Shown piece by piece: positions 23,127-34,874 of a DNA stretch of 64,000 bases (position 1 is the stretch's first letter; each line of letters opens with the position of its first letter). The notes beneath the pieces were generated by a model. The model saw only the letters and a program-made list of their open reading frames with translations, did no database searches and had not been told where the DNA came from. The translations under genes were made by a program, and so were the position numbers. Source of the DNA: Dipteronia dyeriana (Eukaryota; Streptophyta; Magnoliopsida; Sapindales; Sapindaceae); the NCBI GenBank assembly GCA_032871835.1, contig CM065296.1, positions 6,086,001-6,150,000 on the forward strand, written 5' to 3'.

Positions 23127-23835
23127 GCCAGAGTAAAAAAGAGGATTCCTCACTTCTTTCTCTCATTCAAAACCGTGCATGAGACTTTCATCTCACATGT
23201 CTCCTAAGTGATAAAAGTAAAAAAGAACTCATCTACTTTATTTTTTTATTACCTTCCTCGCATATGTATAAGATCGAATCCATTCGATTTCGAAAAAGGA
23301 TTACTAATCCTTAACTTTTCAAGGAATCCTTCATCAGTGGTTGTGAATGTCTGATTTTTCTCAATCTTTTCAACCTTGATTTCATAGGAGCAAGCCAGAA
23401 AAATTGAGAAATAGAACCATCTGATTTGATTCATTCTCAATAGCCATGAGATGATCATCTTAGGGTGATCCTTTTGTCGACGGATGCTCCTATTACACTC
23501 GTAGTCTCTGAAGGATGAGAACCAACACTGTAGCATCTACATTGAGAATTCAAGTATTGTATACGTCATTAGCCCAATCCTTTGTAGGAACTACTCGTAA
23601 TAACGAACTTGCAAAATGGATCTGTTTATCATAAAGAGATTCGTTGTTCCTGACCCTGCTTCACGTTAATTGTTATTTGAACAAGTATAAAGTTATGTCT
23701 TGGTCCGAGTGGGGATAACATTTCTCTTCTGTATGTCCATGAAGTTTTGAAAATCCAATCATCTCAGAGATATATAGAGAGATAGGAATTTTTCAAACGA
23801 ACCGCACTCCTTCGCATACGTCAGGAGTCCAATAA
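23127..23835 (-). other. ndhB: Plastid-derived ndhB group II intron (partial)
   Basis: Next to exon 2 the minus strand carries the group II 3' region with a domain V-like segment (GAGATGAAAGTCTCATGCACGG at about 23175-23200, shown here in part by position) and further intron sequence to 23835. Exon 1 is not present. It is non-functional DNA of plastid origin. Confidence 0.85.
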
Positions 23836-24011
23836 AAATAGGTTTAAATTAGATAACAAAATTCATAATAATTTTTTTACATCTTAATATTACTAATTAA
23901 AATAATATATCTTAATTTTTTTATTAAATATTAATGTTATTAATAAATAAATATGATGCGGATTTGGGTAGGGGTGGGTCCTCGTAGGTTCGAAATTTTT
24001 TGACATCCCTA

Positions 24012-25251
24012 GGTGTGACTAATTATGAAGAAGATTAAAAAATTTTAGATGAAATAAAAGTGAATAAATTATTATATAAAATAATTAAGAGAAAACAATT
24101 TTTTTAAAAAAAAATTGAAATATTAATCATTAAGTAAAATAATGGCATTTTATTATTTAGAGATCGTAAAATAGAGAACTATTAGAGTGTAAATTTTTAG
24201 ATATGGAATATTTTTTCTGTCAATAAAATGAAGAAAAATGTGGATAATGATCGGAGGTGGCCTAAAATCTCATTATCTTCTTGACTTATCTGTTTTTTTC
24301 TCTCTCTATATATTCTCAGAAGAATTGTACTTGTTAGTAGGGTTATAATATAGGTTCTCTTTGTGATCTTTCATGGCGATTTTGACAGGTAATTAATTGT
24401 TGTACCTTCCATGACTTTTTGATCCAAAGCTCATGGTTGATCATTAACATGTTACCTGCAAGATCACTATGAACGATTACCACGAGCATCTGATCATCAT
24501 CGACTTCGATCTATAATTTCGTTGATGTTATCAGTGACCACCTCATATCAAACTTTAGTCTAAGAAAATATTTTCATTCTTTTTCTTTTTTTCTTGCTAG
24601 CCACTTAATTAGTTGATCTATGTAATGATGTTGTATGTGTGAATTTCTAGATGAATGGATCATCAATCTGCGAAGAGTTACTATTGATGTGGGTTTGAGT
24701 GACTTGATTATTAGTAGGCACCTCAAACTTCCATTCAATATTAAAATATTTTCTAGAGTCCCTATTGTATGACTATTATTTGAAACCTTTTTTCTTTGTT
24801 CTAGCTCGGAAGATCCATATAATTATTTTGATGCAATAAATGTTGTATACTCGTGAATTTCTAGATGACTGGCTAGACATCCTTATTTTTATTTTTCATT
24901 TGTATATGTCAAATCTGGATTCAATGGCTGGAGAAGAAATATGGGATTGATAGATAATGTCTAGCTAGCTAGGGATTAATATGCAAAATTAACATGAACA
25001 GAGTGTTGCTGAATTCTATAATCGAAGATGAAATGATCATAAACTATAGCTAGATATATTTGATGCAAATGGGTTCCGGAGATTCATCAGATGTAAAATC
25101 TGAAATGGCAAATTAGGTTGTTCATGTCTCTCATATTTATAGTGAAAGAAATGCGGTAGTTGATTGTTTGGCTTCTCTTATTCTTTCTTTGGCTTAGATT
25201 TTTGAAGTTTCATGGTTTAGACCTTACTAGTAAAATGGCTCACGATACTCG
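24012..25251. other. AT-rich non-coding DNA with a LINE RNase H scrap
   Basis: Mostly unassignable AT-rich sequence. At about 25105-25197 the plus strand reads VSHIYSERNAVVDCLASLIL then a stop, which matches the C-terminal HIYRE.N.VAD.LA block of the RNase H-like (RVT_3) domain of plant LINEs and related proteins. The rest of any LINE is missing. Confidence 0.5.
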
Positions 25252-25256
25252 CTTTT

Positions 25257-27458
25257 TGTGTCGTTAGCAAATTGCGATTGTCAAAGATATTTATAGTAAT
25301 TCCTATGCAATGTGCTCTAAACTTTTGAAAACTAGTAAAATGGTAAACGAGGGTATCGTCCATAGGGAGGTGGTTTCCGTTGACTGTCTCAAGTTCTAGT
25401 GTTTATTGAAAGCATGTAAATAAGAATACGGATATGGTGAGAATGATGTGTGTGAGAAGTGTATGCATTTTGCGGGTGTATGCAAAGGAAATAAACCTAA
25501 AAAGAATGCCAGTAAAAACAAAAGAATATGGAGGGGTGAGAATGGTGATTAAAGTGACAAATAATAAAATGGTGGATATGAGAGATGTATGAGAATGGTC
25601 ACACAAAGTAAATAAGGCTCACCATACATAAATGCATAAATAGTGGTTGTTAAGCATTAAGGACATCCTATTAGTTAGGGGCTCGTTCTCGCGATTAAGG
25701 AGTTCCGAAATCAAATAATCTCTTGTTCATAATCATTCGTTGATTAAGGAATACCGAAATCAAATCATTACTCCCCAAAGGTCATGGATGGAGCAATTGT
25801 GTCTTGGGTCGAAAACCCATTAAGCACAAGAACCTAGAGCCAACCTAAGGCATTAAGCACTTCTAATTCAAGTTAAGGGCTTGTTCTCTCAATTGAGAGA
25901 TTCACAAACACAAATCACTCCCCAAGGTTATGGCTAGAGCAATTGTGCTAGTAATCTCAACTAAGGGATTCAAGATACGAATCAATCCCAAAGGTCATGG
26001 CGAGAGCTTGTGCCTTAAGTCCCAACCATTAAGCATATGAACATAAGCCAAAACCTACTCTAGCTAGGTCATGCATAGAACAAGTTTCATCCATTCTTTA
26101 GAGCTAAATGGTTAAGGTTATACCCGGATTGGTAGTCCTAAGCACAACCAAAAACCCACAAACACTCAATACCCATCCATACATGGCATTTCGACATTCC
26201 AAAGACATACACACACAAATGAGATATTTGATTACAACTACTCCTACAATTACATTAATCTACTCCTAATTCCATACATGAACACATATCAATTTCCAGT
26301 CTCCACACACATGCATATCAAGATAAGAGATTAATCACTAATAACAAGAACAAATCAAAACTCAAATGAATATAAAAACAACCAACATATATTGAGCACA
26401 AATAAGGTTTACAATATTTTCCAAGTGGGGATTACACAATCAAGAAAACATGAATTACAAAGAGAATGAGTTTAAATTAGACAACCGTTGAAGAAATCCC
26501 TCAAAGAGCTCCATGGATCCCTAGCTCAAAATTGGTCATAGACCACTCATATTTCTTTGCAATCAACTCTCAAAAGTGGTGGATGATGGGTAGAAATGGG
26601 TGGTGGTGAGCTTCCCATGGAGGAGGACCTCCATGGGAGCTTTGGAAGCTTCTCTCTCTCTTGATTTGTGAAGAAGATGAAGAAAATAATGGGTTGTTCT
26701 TGTCTTTGTTGTCTCTTTAAAGAAAATGAGAAAATGATGTATTTATAGTTAGGGAAAGTTTGTGGACGAATTAGGGTGAGAAAGGATACATTGGCCTCTC
26801 TAAAAATGGCCTAAAACTGACATGTTGTAGTCCAGAATTAGGTGTGTAGCGGTCTTGCAAGACGGCACACTAGGCGACAGTAATTTTCGCGACTTAAGTG
26901 TCGTGGTTACGACACCAGTTTCCAGCCTCGTGCACTGTTACGAAAACCCTCATATCTCCCTCAAGAAAACTCTGAATTGCAATCCTTAAAAACCGCTGGA
27001 AAGAAGACTTCTGGGTATTTCTAAATATATGAAGATATGAATGTGATTCAATCTAAAAAGGGATATATGGGCCATGAAAGTTGGGTGTTCTGCATGGGCA
27101 TTTGCAATTTTCAGCCCATCACCATTTGGAAAACAGAGTTGACCGGTGCCGCGATTTTTGTGTTGCATTCTGGTTCAATGACGGATCCACCAAGGAACTT
27201 GCCATGGTTGACCATGAATCACACCACGGTTTGGATCAACGGTGAGGCCACGACAACTCTGAATACTTCTATTCTTGACTTCTTTTTGCTCATTTGACTT
27301 CTCAAACTTGACTTTAAGCTCAATACCTACTTGTAGGAAATATGTACCTACACAAGGCTCAACAAACACATTATATACAAAAATAAGCTCGAAAACAAGA
27401 ACAAAAGCTAAGAAATAGGGACCTCAAATAGATATAAATATGGTCTGATCAGCCCACA
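25257..27458 (-). mobile_element. Solo Athila-like LTR
   Basis: On minus it starts TGTGGGCTGATCAG and ends ACGACACA; flanks are CTTTT (25252-25256) and CTTTG (27459-27463), a 4-of-5 target duplication. It aligns with the LTR at 59129-61510 (opposite strand) through shared phrases such as CTATTTGAGGTCCCTATTTC, AGCCTTGTGTAGGTAC and TTGTGTAATC. A TATA box lies at 26739-26748 (minus) with a GC-rich GTCGCGG-like island at 26845-26930. Small frames inside, such as 27037-27297, are not conserved. No internal region remains. Confidence 0.8.
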
Positions 27459-27482
27459 CTTTGCTGCGGGAGTATTATATCG

Positions 27483-28390
27483 CACTACTAAAAAAAAGTT
27501 GAACAACATCGGTTATTTTATATGTAAGACATCGGCTTTTCAAAATTTTGTAACTGATGTAGATTTTAGTGATGTAGAAAAAAACAAGGCTATATTTGTT
27601 AACAATTGCACAATAATTATGTATAACCTTTATGAGTTTTTTTTTTTAAAAAAAACTTGTTAGATAAATTTAAAATTTTTCAACTATTAAAAATTTTAAT
27701 TTCTACGGTAGACATATATTGAAAAATATTTATTAAAACTTTTAATAAAATTACATTTATTTTTTTAAATATACATAGTTGAGTTATGGGTCTATACTCT
27801 GTAGATGACTATTGTCATCAATTGTAATGAACATAATTTAGAATACAACTCTTACTACATGGGTATATTTCTCAACATGCATCTGGTAATTTAATAAATA
27901 AATGTAGTACTCGGATTCCTAATTTATTTGGGTAATTGAATTATCAACGTGTCTTTTAGTATGAAACAAAAGGATGCAAAATAAATAAACAATATTTTTC
28001 AAAATTATATATTTTGAATATTTTAAAAATAAATGATTTGAAAGTAAATTTATTAAATTTAAAATTTTACTTATCCAAAAAAAAAATTATTTACTTAAGA
28101 GATCAGTTTTAAGGGAAACCAATATCTTTTGTAAAATAAATCCATATCGGTTTTTTCCGAAATCGATGTCTTTTCAAACTGCAATATTTAAGACATCGGT
28201 CTTTTTATGAACCAATATCTTTTGTAAAACAAATCCATATCGATTTTCCTAGAAGCCGATGTCTTTTCAAATTGCAATATTTAATACATCATTTTTTTTA
28301 TGAACCGATGTCTAAAGTTTTTTTTTTTTAAATCGGTTACCTAAAAGCTGATGTAAAGCATCGATGTTTATTAACATTTTTGTAGTAGTG
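27483..28390. mobile_element. Non-autonomous CACTA (En/Spm) element
   Basis: Ends are CACTACTAAAAAA at 27483 and, reverse-complemented, CACTACTACAAAAA at 28390. Flanking trinucleotides are TCG and CCG, an imperfect 3-bp duplication. Inside both ends the motif GACATCGG and its complement recur many times, as in CACTA subterminal repeats. At 908 bases with no ORF it is non-autonomous. It sits 20 bases beyond the solo LTR. Confidence 0.85.
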
Positions 28391-29466
28391 CCGTTTTATA
28401 TATTATTTTTAATTTTAATAAATTTTATTCATAATTTAAAATTTTATGTATCTAAATTATGAAAAAAATATAAAATATAAAATATATTTTAATAAACATA
28501 AAATATATTTTAATCAAACATAAAATGATAATAAAGTAAAATAATAATTCTATATCAAAAAAAAATATCACTTATATTGATATTTATACATATAAATGCG
28601 AAAACGATATATTCATAGTGCATTTAATATTAGAATTTAGATCTTTTACTGATCTGATCTTTTTCCTAATCTTATCTAATCTCATGACACATAAGCATTG
28701 TAATGAATGTATGGTTAAGATGTGATTGGTTTCTATAACCACTTTACCAACAACGAATCACATGTTTTAAAAAGGTTAGGAAAAAATCAGTAGAGGATTT
28801 AAATCCTTAATACTAATATGAGAAACAAAAGTCCATGCATTAAATGTTAATGTGAAACAAAGTATAATGCATTACAAATATTTTATCTATTAAAATGAAT
28901 TTATTTAATTAAATAGGTAAGTGTAACGAACATTAAATGTATTTAATATTAAACATATATATAATAACTCTTAATAGCTAAGCAGACTCAAAAATCGAAA
29001 GAAAATAAGTTGAATCTTATTTTTGAATTTTGGATGTATAAATTTATAGTCAAGCCAAATTGGATCTCGAAACTTGAAAATTTATTTTATAGTAATTTAT
29101 TTTTCAATATTTATGATTTGAAATTCAACTTGCAATATAAATAAAGCTTTGTTCATCAATCAAATTTAAGAAGCAAATCTAGCAATTTTTTTACTCTGTT
29201 TTATTGAATTTTGAATTGTTATTTTTTTTTATTCTTGTTTTGAAACCAAATTCTATAAATAGAATCTACTCAATCCACTATTGGATGGCAATTTCATAGT
29301 TACATAAAAACTTATCCAATATACTATTCATCCAATATGGTGTTTAATGACATTTTTGTAGATAATTAGAAATCCATCCAATTTTACAGTGTATGCAAAC
29401 AGTAACAATGATATTTTTATAGATAAATCGAAATCCATTCAATTGGACTGTTCACATGAGCAGTCC
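28391..29466. other. AT-rich DNA with a small MITE-like inverted repeat
   Basis: No gene is seen. At about 28625-28830 inverted arms are present: ATTTAGATCTTTTACTGAT at the left and the reverse complement of AATCAGTAGAGGATTTAAAT at the right, with a further internal hairpin around ATGTGATTGG/CGAATCACAT. A target duplication could not be fixed. Confidence 0.5.
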
Positions 29467-30411
29467 AATTTCAACTAGGGGTGGACGTTTTCGGGTTGGG
29501 TTGGGTTGGGTTGGGTTGAAAAATTTTCAATCCAATCCAACCCAACGTAAATTTTAACCCAACCCAACCTAACCCAATATTTATCGGGGGTGGGTTGGGT
29601 TGGGTTCATCGGGTTGGGCTTTTTAAGCCCAATAGAAAAAATATATTTAAATTCAAATTTTGTTATATCAAAATTCAAATTTAAAATAATTTTTCACCCA
29701 AATATCACACCACATTGAGTTTATATTTCTTAAAAACATCAGAATCAAATCACTACATATAATACAAATTGTTTAAAAATTTGTTGCATAATTAAAAAAA
29801 AATATATAACAATTTATCCAACTTGAAAAGTCTCCATCTAAGTCTCCCATCAATTTTACAATTATAATTATTTCGTCAAATTACTCGTAGTTGAATAATC
29901 TATTATTTATTTCAACCAACATAATAATTTGAGTTTATATACAATTATTATACATTTTTCTATTAAATTCTTAATCAATCCTAAGAAAAAAAAGGCATTT
30001 TAAAGTATAACTAAGGATGTGCCAATTAATACAAAAGACGGAGATAATATAATTGCATGTTTTTAATAAATGTATTATATATTTATGGTATAAAATATAA
30101 TTATATATTTATAATTATCATTTATAATATTATAAATGGTGCATGAGTAAAAAAATTTAAATATTTTTTAAAAATGAGATTTTATAATAAATATAATATT
30201 AAATAAAATCATTTAATTTATTTTTTATTATTAATGTCGGGTTGTCGGGTTGGATTGGGTTACATTTTATCAACCCAACCCAACCCAACCCAACCCAATC
30301 TTAAAAGCAACCCAACCCAATCAAGTCGGGTTGGGTCGGGTTGATTGGGTTGGGTTGGGTTGGAGGGTTGGTATAATAATTACCGGTTGTAGTTGATTTC
30401 TAGTTGAAATT
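29467..30411. mobile_element. TIR element with GGGTTG hexamer arrays at both ends
   Basis: Perfect 12-base terminal inverted repeats AATTTCAACTAG at 29467-29478 and 30400-30411. Near each end lie runs of GGGTTG and its complement CAACCC (29492-29640 and 30236-30365) able to pair with each other. The interior is AT-rich and non-coding. Confidence 0.7.
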
Positions 30412-30836
30412 TGTAATTTTTTTTTTTTTTGGAATTGCTCTCGTACTTGACTTTATTCTCAAAAGGCTTCTTAGTCTTTTTCTTATTTGAATGCTAAATC
30501 TCAGCCATTGACTTGATTTCGATAACTACTGTGAAATCTAATTATGTTTTTCTTTATCCATACTTTGATTTTCTGTGCTATTATCCATACAAATTCTGTG
30601 CTATTATCCATACAAATGTTTAGAATTGTTTCTGATTTTTTTTTAACAATATAGCCTTTGGTATATACATGAAAAACATGAAATGAAAACAATTAATTTC
30701 TTTGACAGAATTATTCCAATAATATAGGCTATTAAATTGTTGTGAAGTAAGTTGTGTCGAAGTCCTTTGGCACAAATTCTAGAGACATGTGGTTAGATTG
30801 CACCATATATATATATAGGGACAGAGCCAGGATTTT
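30412..30836. other. Non-coding spacer
   Basis: A poly-T tract, AT-rich sequence and a short tandem duplication (ATTATCCATACAAAT-like, 30586-30615). From 30818 the phrase AGGGACAGAGCCAGGATTTT resembles the start of a common plant dispersed element. That element's other end may be TTAGGGGGGTGCAGTGGCC at about 34670-34688, in which case the hAT element below is nested in it. Confidence 0.35.
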
Positions 30837-30844
30837 GCTCCAGG

Positions 30845-33740
30845 TAACCATGACCACGGTTTGATTTGAACCGTGGAACCGAACTGTAACCATGTAAAAT
30901 AAACCAGAAACAGAACCGTAACCGTAACCGTAACCGTGGGGCTTAAGGTTCGGTTTAGGTTCTCCTCCGAAAAGAACCGGCCTGGAACCGCGATCCGGTT
31001 TTGCTTCTGGAACCGTCGATTCCAGAGCATCTAAAAAAAAACGATTTTTTTTTGTAAAACAACCGTTGGGCCCAACGGCTATTTTGCTTTGTTTTTTTTT
31101 CTTTTCCCATTTAAGGTTTCGGTCCAGCCGGATAATATCGGTTTTGACGATATCGCTTATCATGAGTTCCTGCAATGGCAAGTCTTTCTTTAAACCCTAA
31201 ACAATCAATCCCATATGAATCCCCCTTTAATAATTTCTGAACACAATGCTAGCCAGCCTTGTGACCTTAGCCCTAGCCCCGACAATATGACAAGCCACTC
31301 AGAAAATATGTCTTATTTCGCTGCAAATCTAGATTTTGAAAGACCACATATTAAAGAGGTCCTAGAGAAGGATAAGAGGTAGGCCGAATATGATCTCTTC
31401 GTTCTCCACATGAAGAAAGTTATGAAAGAGGATGGAACGTGTTGGGCAGTGTGCAATTACTACCCTAAAGAATTTAAGTTGACGAAATCTAGAGGATACG
31501 ACATATATTGGAAGCATATTACGACCTGTCATCCAGCAGAACATGCCAAATGGAGTACAAAATCTCAAATTTTCAGGTTTGCTACCCCTAACACTTAATT
31601 ATTTAAATATAGTGATCAAGTTAATATAAAAGAATTAGCTAGAACGGTAGCTGTAGAACATTTACCTTTTAGTTTTAGTGAAATGGTTGATTTTATTAAA
31701 TCTGGATGCATGTCGTGTCCCTAGAGCCACTCTCACACGTACAATGTATGATATTTATAAAAAAAGAAAAAAGGATTTTGAAAAAATATTTTGCAAACTA
31801 TAAAGGTCGTGTTTCCGTATGTGCCTACATATAGGCTGACCATTGGCGAACGCATTCATACTTGTGTGTAACTTGTCATTATATGGACAAAGCATTGATA
31901 ATACAAAAAGGAATTCTTGCATTTAGAGTTTTTGATGATGCACATACTACTGATAATAGTTATAAAAATATGAAAATGTTTTTTGAAGAGTATATAATTG
32001 AAAACAAAAATTTTTCAATTGGTTCTGATAATGCTTTTGCCAATACGGCAGTTATTCCTGCTTTAACTGAATTATGCAAGCCTTATTTTAATAGTAAATT
32101 ATTTCATCAAAGATGTGCTTACCATGTTTTTAATTTATGTGTTCAAAAAAGTTTGGAAATTCTTCAAGCTTTTATTAAACCCATTAAGGATGCCCTCTCT
32201 TATTTGTGGAAACATCCTAATGTTATGATAGCATGGGTAAGATTTTGTAAATAGGCAGGTAGGCATCCCATTAGATTTTCTCGTGATGTTCCAACACGTT
32301 GGAACTCTACTTATAAATTGTTTTATGAAAGTTATGATTGTAGGGATTTATTAGTTTATTTTATACAATATAATGTTAGTCAAATCAATCTTTATGCACA
32401 CCATTGGGATGTTGGTACAAAATTTTGTAATTTGTTAAAAAAATTTAATAGTGCTACTAACAATTTGTCAGGTATTTATTATCCTACTACTCAATTATTT
32501 ATTATTGAGAGTTGTAATATTGCATGTGCATTTGTTGACTATTCATCTGATATACAATTACAAGCATACATTGAAGCTATGAAAGGAAAATTGTTAGATT
32601 ATTATAGGGAGTTTCCAATTATTTACCTACTTGCATTGTGTTTTGAACCACATTTTAAAATAGAAAATTTAACAGATTATTTAACTCTATATTATGAATG
32701 TTTAGGTATAGAAGTAGATATTAATACTTATTATTCTACAATTAAGATATTATTTTATCAATTATAAGATGATTATCGTAGAATTTATGGTCCATCTCTG
32801 AATATTAGTGTTCCACAAAATGAAAATATCTCCCAAACTCGATATTTTGGAGTGTTGGGGGTAGGGTCTACACTGTTATCCCAAAAGATCAAAAGATTAC
32901 GAGGTTCTTCTTCTTCTTCATCATCAAGTTCGGTCTCATTTATGAGATTGAAACTTATCACAGTACTAATTTTGAGTTTATTAGAGACGATGATGTGGAA
33001 CAATTTAACATTCTACATTGGTGGAGGGAACATCAAAAGCACTTTCCATTCTTGTCTATAATAGCCAAACAGATTCTTGCAACACCGATTTCTACAGTGG
33101 CTATGGAACAAGAGTTTAGCACCAGTGGAAATATTCTAGACACAAGACGGTCACTTTTGAGTCCATAATCAATTCGAGTTCAAGTTTTTGTTGATGATTG
33201 GACAAAGGCAGAACATAGACAACAAGAAATCGAGCCACAAGTACTTTACGATTTCTACGATGATGACCACACCATCGTTACTGGAATGAAAGAACGATTA
33301 GTTACAGACTTACAGATGTAAAAGGCAATGAAATGTAAAAGAACTACGTTGTCTTTGATTCCTCTAAACCCCAAAAAGGATATGTAGGAAACTTAATTTT
33401 GGTACAAATTAAGTGCAAGACCAATTTTAATTATTTAGTTTTATACTTTTATTTCAATCTATGTATTTAGTATTTCTTTTTGTTTTTTGTTTTATTTTAA
33501 TTTCAGCTTACGGCTTTACGAAATAAAATTCATTTACAATTTCACATTATTACATGTCTTATGTTTTGTTAATTTTTTTGAAGTTAGTATAATAATGATA
33601 ATGTAAAAAAAAACTACTGGAACCAAACCGAAACCGGCGGTCTCCAGTTCCTATTCCGGTTTCGGTTCTAGCTCAGTCTGGAACCGAAGCCTGCGATTCA
33701 GAACCGAAACCGAACTGAACTAGAACCATGGCCATGACTA
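30845..33740 (+). mobile_element. hAT transposon (decayed, formerly autonomous)
   Basis: Ends TAACCATGACC (30845) and, reverse-complemented, TAGTCATGGCC (33740) are inverted repeats, followed inward by GGTT/AACC-rich subterminal DNA on both sides. Flanking 8-mers GCTCCAGG (30837-30844) and GTTCTAGG (33741-33748) match at 6 of 8, the differences being C/T. It contains a hAT transposase pseudogene. Confidence 0.75.
31288..33321 (+). pseudogene. hAT-family transposase (BED finger to C-terminal dimerisation domain)
   Basis: Transposases of this family cut and join DNA at hAT ends. 31410-31598 encodes a BED-type finger (CWAVCNYYPKEFKLTKSRGY then HITTC; the second Cys of the usual CNYC is Tyr). 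31862-32254 gives FDDAHTTDNSYKNM and SIGSDNAFANT, and H-x-RC-AYHVFNLCVQ. Then PTRWNSTYKL follows after a stop. The end, 33020-33165, reads HFPFLSIIAKQILATPIST and EQEFSTSGNI, the hAT dimerisation domain. At least four stops or frameshifts interrupt it. The ATG at 31288 is a plausible but unproven start. The N-terminal Ser run at 32905-32935 lies in a linker. Confidence 0.88.
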
Positions 33741-33748
33741 GTTCTAGG

Positions 33749-34527
33749 GGGAGCACCATGAAATAATAAGTTAAATCATATCGATATATATCTTAGAGAT
33801 TATGTTAAAGAAAATATTAATTAAAAAATGTTGTTCATATTTTAAAACATTAAAATAAATTTAGTAATTGGCGATCCCACAACTTCGTGGTATAGGTGTA
33901 AGGTAGACAATTTAATCCATATAAATTTTACATGTGAAATAAATCTTAATTAATATACATCAATTTGTCAATTGACACATCACTGATTAGAATATAAAGT
34001 TAGTGATAGGTCTAGTATTACTCTAAAAATAATATTCTAAAATGTATGGTAATTAATTCAAGATTCTATAATATTGTTTAAAAGTTAGAAAACATATACA
34101 TATAAAGTGTTAGAAAACAAATTAAAATTTAAATTGTACTTCTAATATTTTTATAATATCCAAAAACGATTTTAATTGTTAAAAATTATAAATTTTTGTT
34201 TGATAAAATTTATTAATAATTAAACATAAATATAAGTCTATGCTTACCTTGTTTTAATTATATAAATCATTAAATCAACATATTTTTATATTTTTTTTAA
34301 ATAAGCGAAAACTATATAATAAATTTCAAAAGTATTAGAATAACTAAGTAAGATTTGGAGAAAATATTTTCAAGTATACGATAAAATTAGTTAAGATAGA
34401 ATTTGGTTAGTGTAATTTTGATTAAAAAAAAGAATTATAATTGATATAATATATATATGTATATATATATTGTGATTAGATTTAATTTATATTTGAGATA
34501 TAAAGAAGGAAATAATATATTTACAAT

Positions 34528-34567
<40 letters not shown>

Positions 34568-34688
34568 ATAACAATACATTTTAAAAGAATTAGAAAAATA
34601 TAAAAATGAAATTGGGGTAAAATATAAGAATCTGAAAACTAAAGAGGTAAATTTATAAATTGTAAAATTTTAGGGGGGTGCAGTGGCC

Positions 34689-34745
<57 letters not shown>

Positions 34746-34874
34746 TGTATGTATGCAAGATTCATGTCACTTCACCATTTGATTTTTGTCTGTATTCTAA
34801 AATATGGAATATTGACATTTCCAATAAATTTATAGATAATAGCATATTTTAACATGAGAATCCATGTTAGGTTG
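33749..34874. repeat. AT-rich DNA with compound microsatellites
   Basis: No gene is seen. (AT)n occupies 34530-34562; (AT)n at 34689-34710 runs directly into (GT)n at 34711-34742. The remainder is AT-rich and may be the right part of the dispersed element into which the hAT transposon inserted. Confidence 0.7.

Larger units (their letters stand above)
21474..23835 (-). other. Nuclear plastid DNA: ycf15/trnL/ndhB segment
   Basis: The stretch is continuous with the plastid inverted-repeat order: spacer, trnL-CAA, spacer, ndhB exon 2 and ndhB intron. In plastomes trnL and ndhB lie on the strand opposite to ycf2, but here all three are on minus, so the ycf2 piece is inverted relative to this one. 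The right edge, at about 23835, follows the plastid phrase CATACGTCAGGAGTCCA and switches to AT-rich nuclear sequence. Confidence 0.9.
17260..24011. mobile_element. Short-TIR element enclosing plastid DNA
   Basis: The left end TAGGAATGTCAATGGGG (17260-17276) and the reverse complement of the right end, TAGGGATGTCA (24001-24011), are matching terminal inverted repeats. The flanking 8-mers AGAGTGAT and GGTGTGAC agree at 5 of 8 positions. Both flanking inner parts are C/G-rich in the same style (CCCGCCCCACCCC left, GGGGTGGGTCC right), like a known type of plant hAT MITE. Between them lie two plastid fragments and a solo LTR. I infer that plastid DNA entered a pre-existing MITE; capture by the transposon is the alternative. 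Confidence 0.55.

Noticed and set aside
17416..23835. Plastid genes as evidence that the window is a chloroplast genome
   Set aside because: Frames are broken, gene orientation is non-plastid, and an LTR with target duplication sits within; it is nuclear plastid DNA.
29480..30370. Interstitial telomere repeats
   Set aside because: The unit is GGGTTG, not the plant TTTAGGG heptamer, and arrays are of both senses inside a TIR element.
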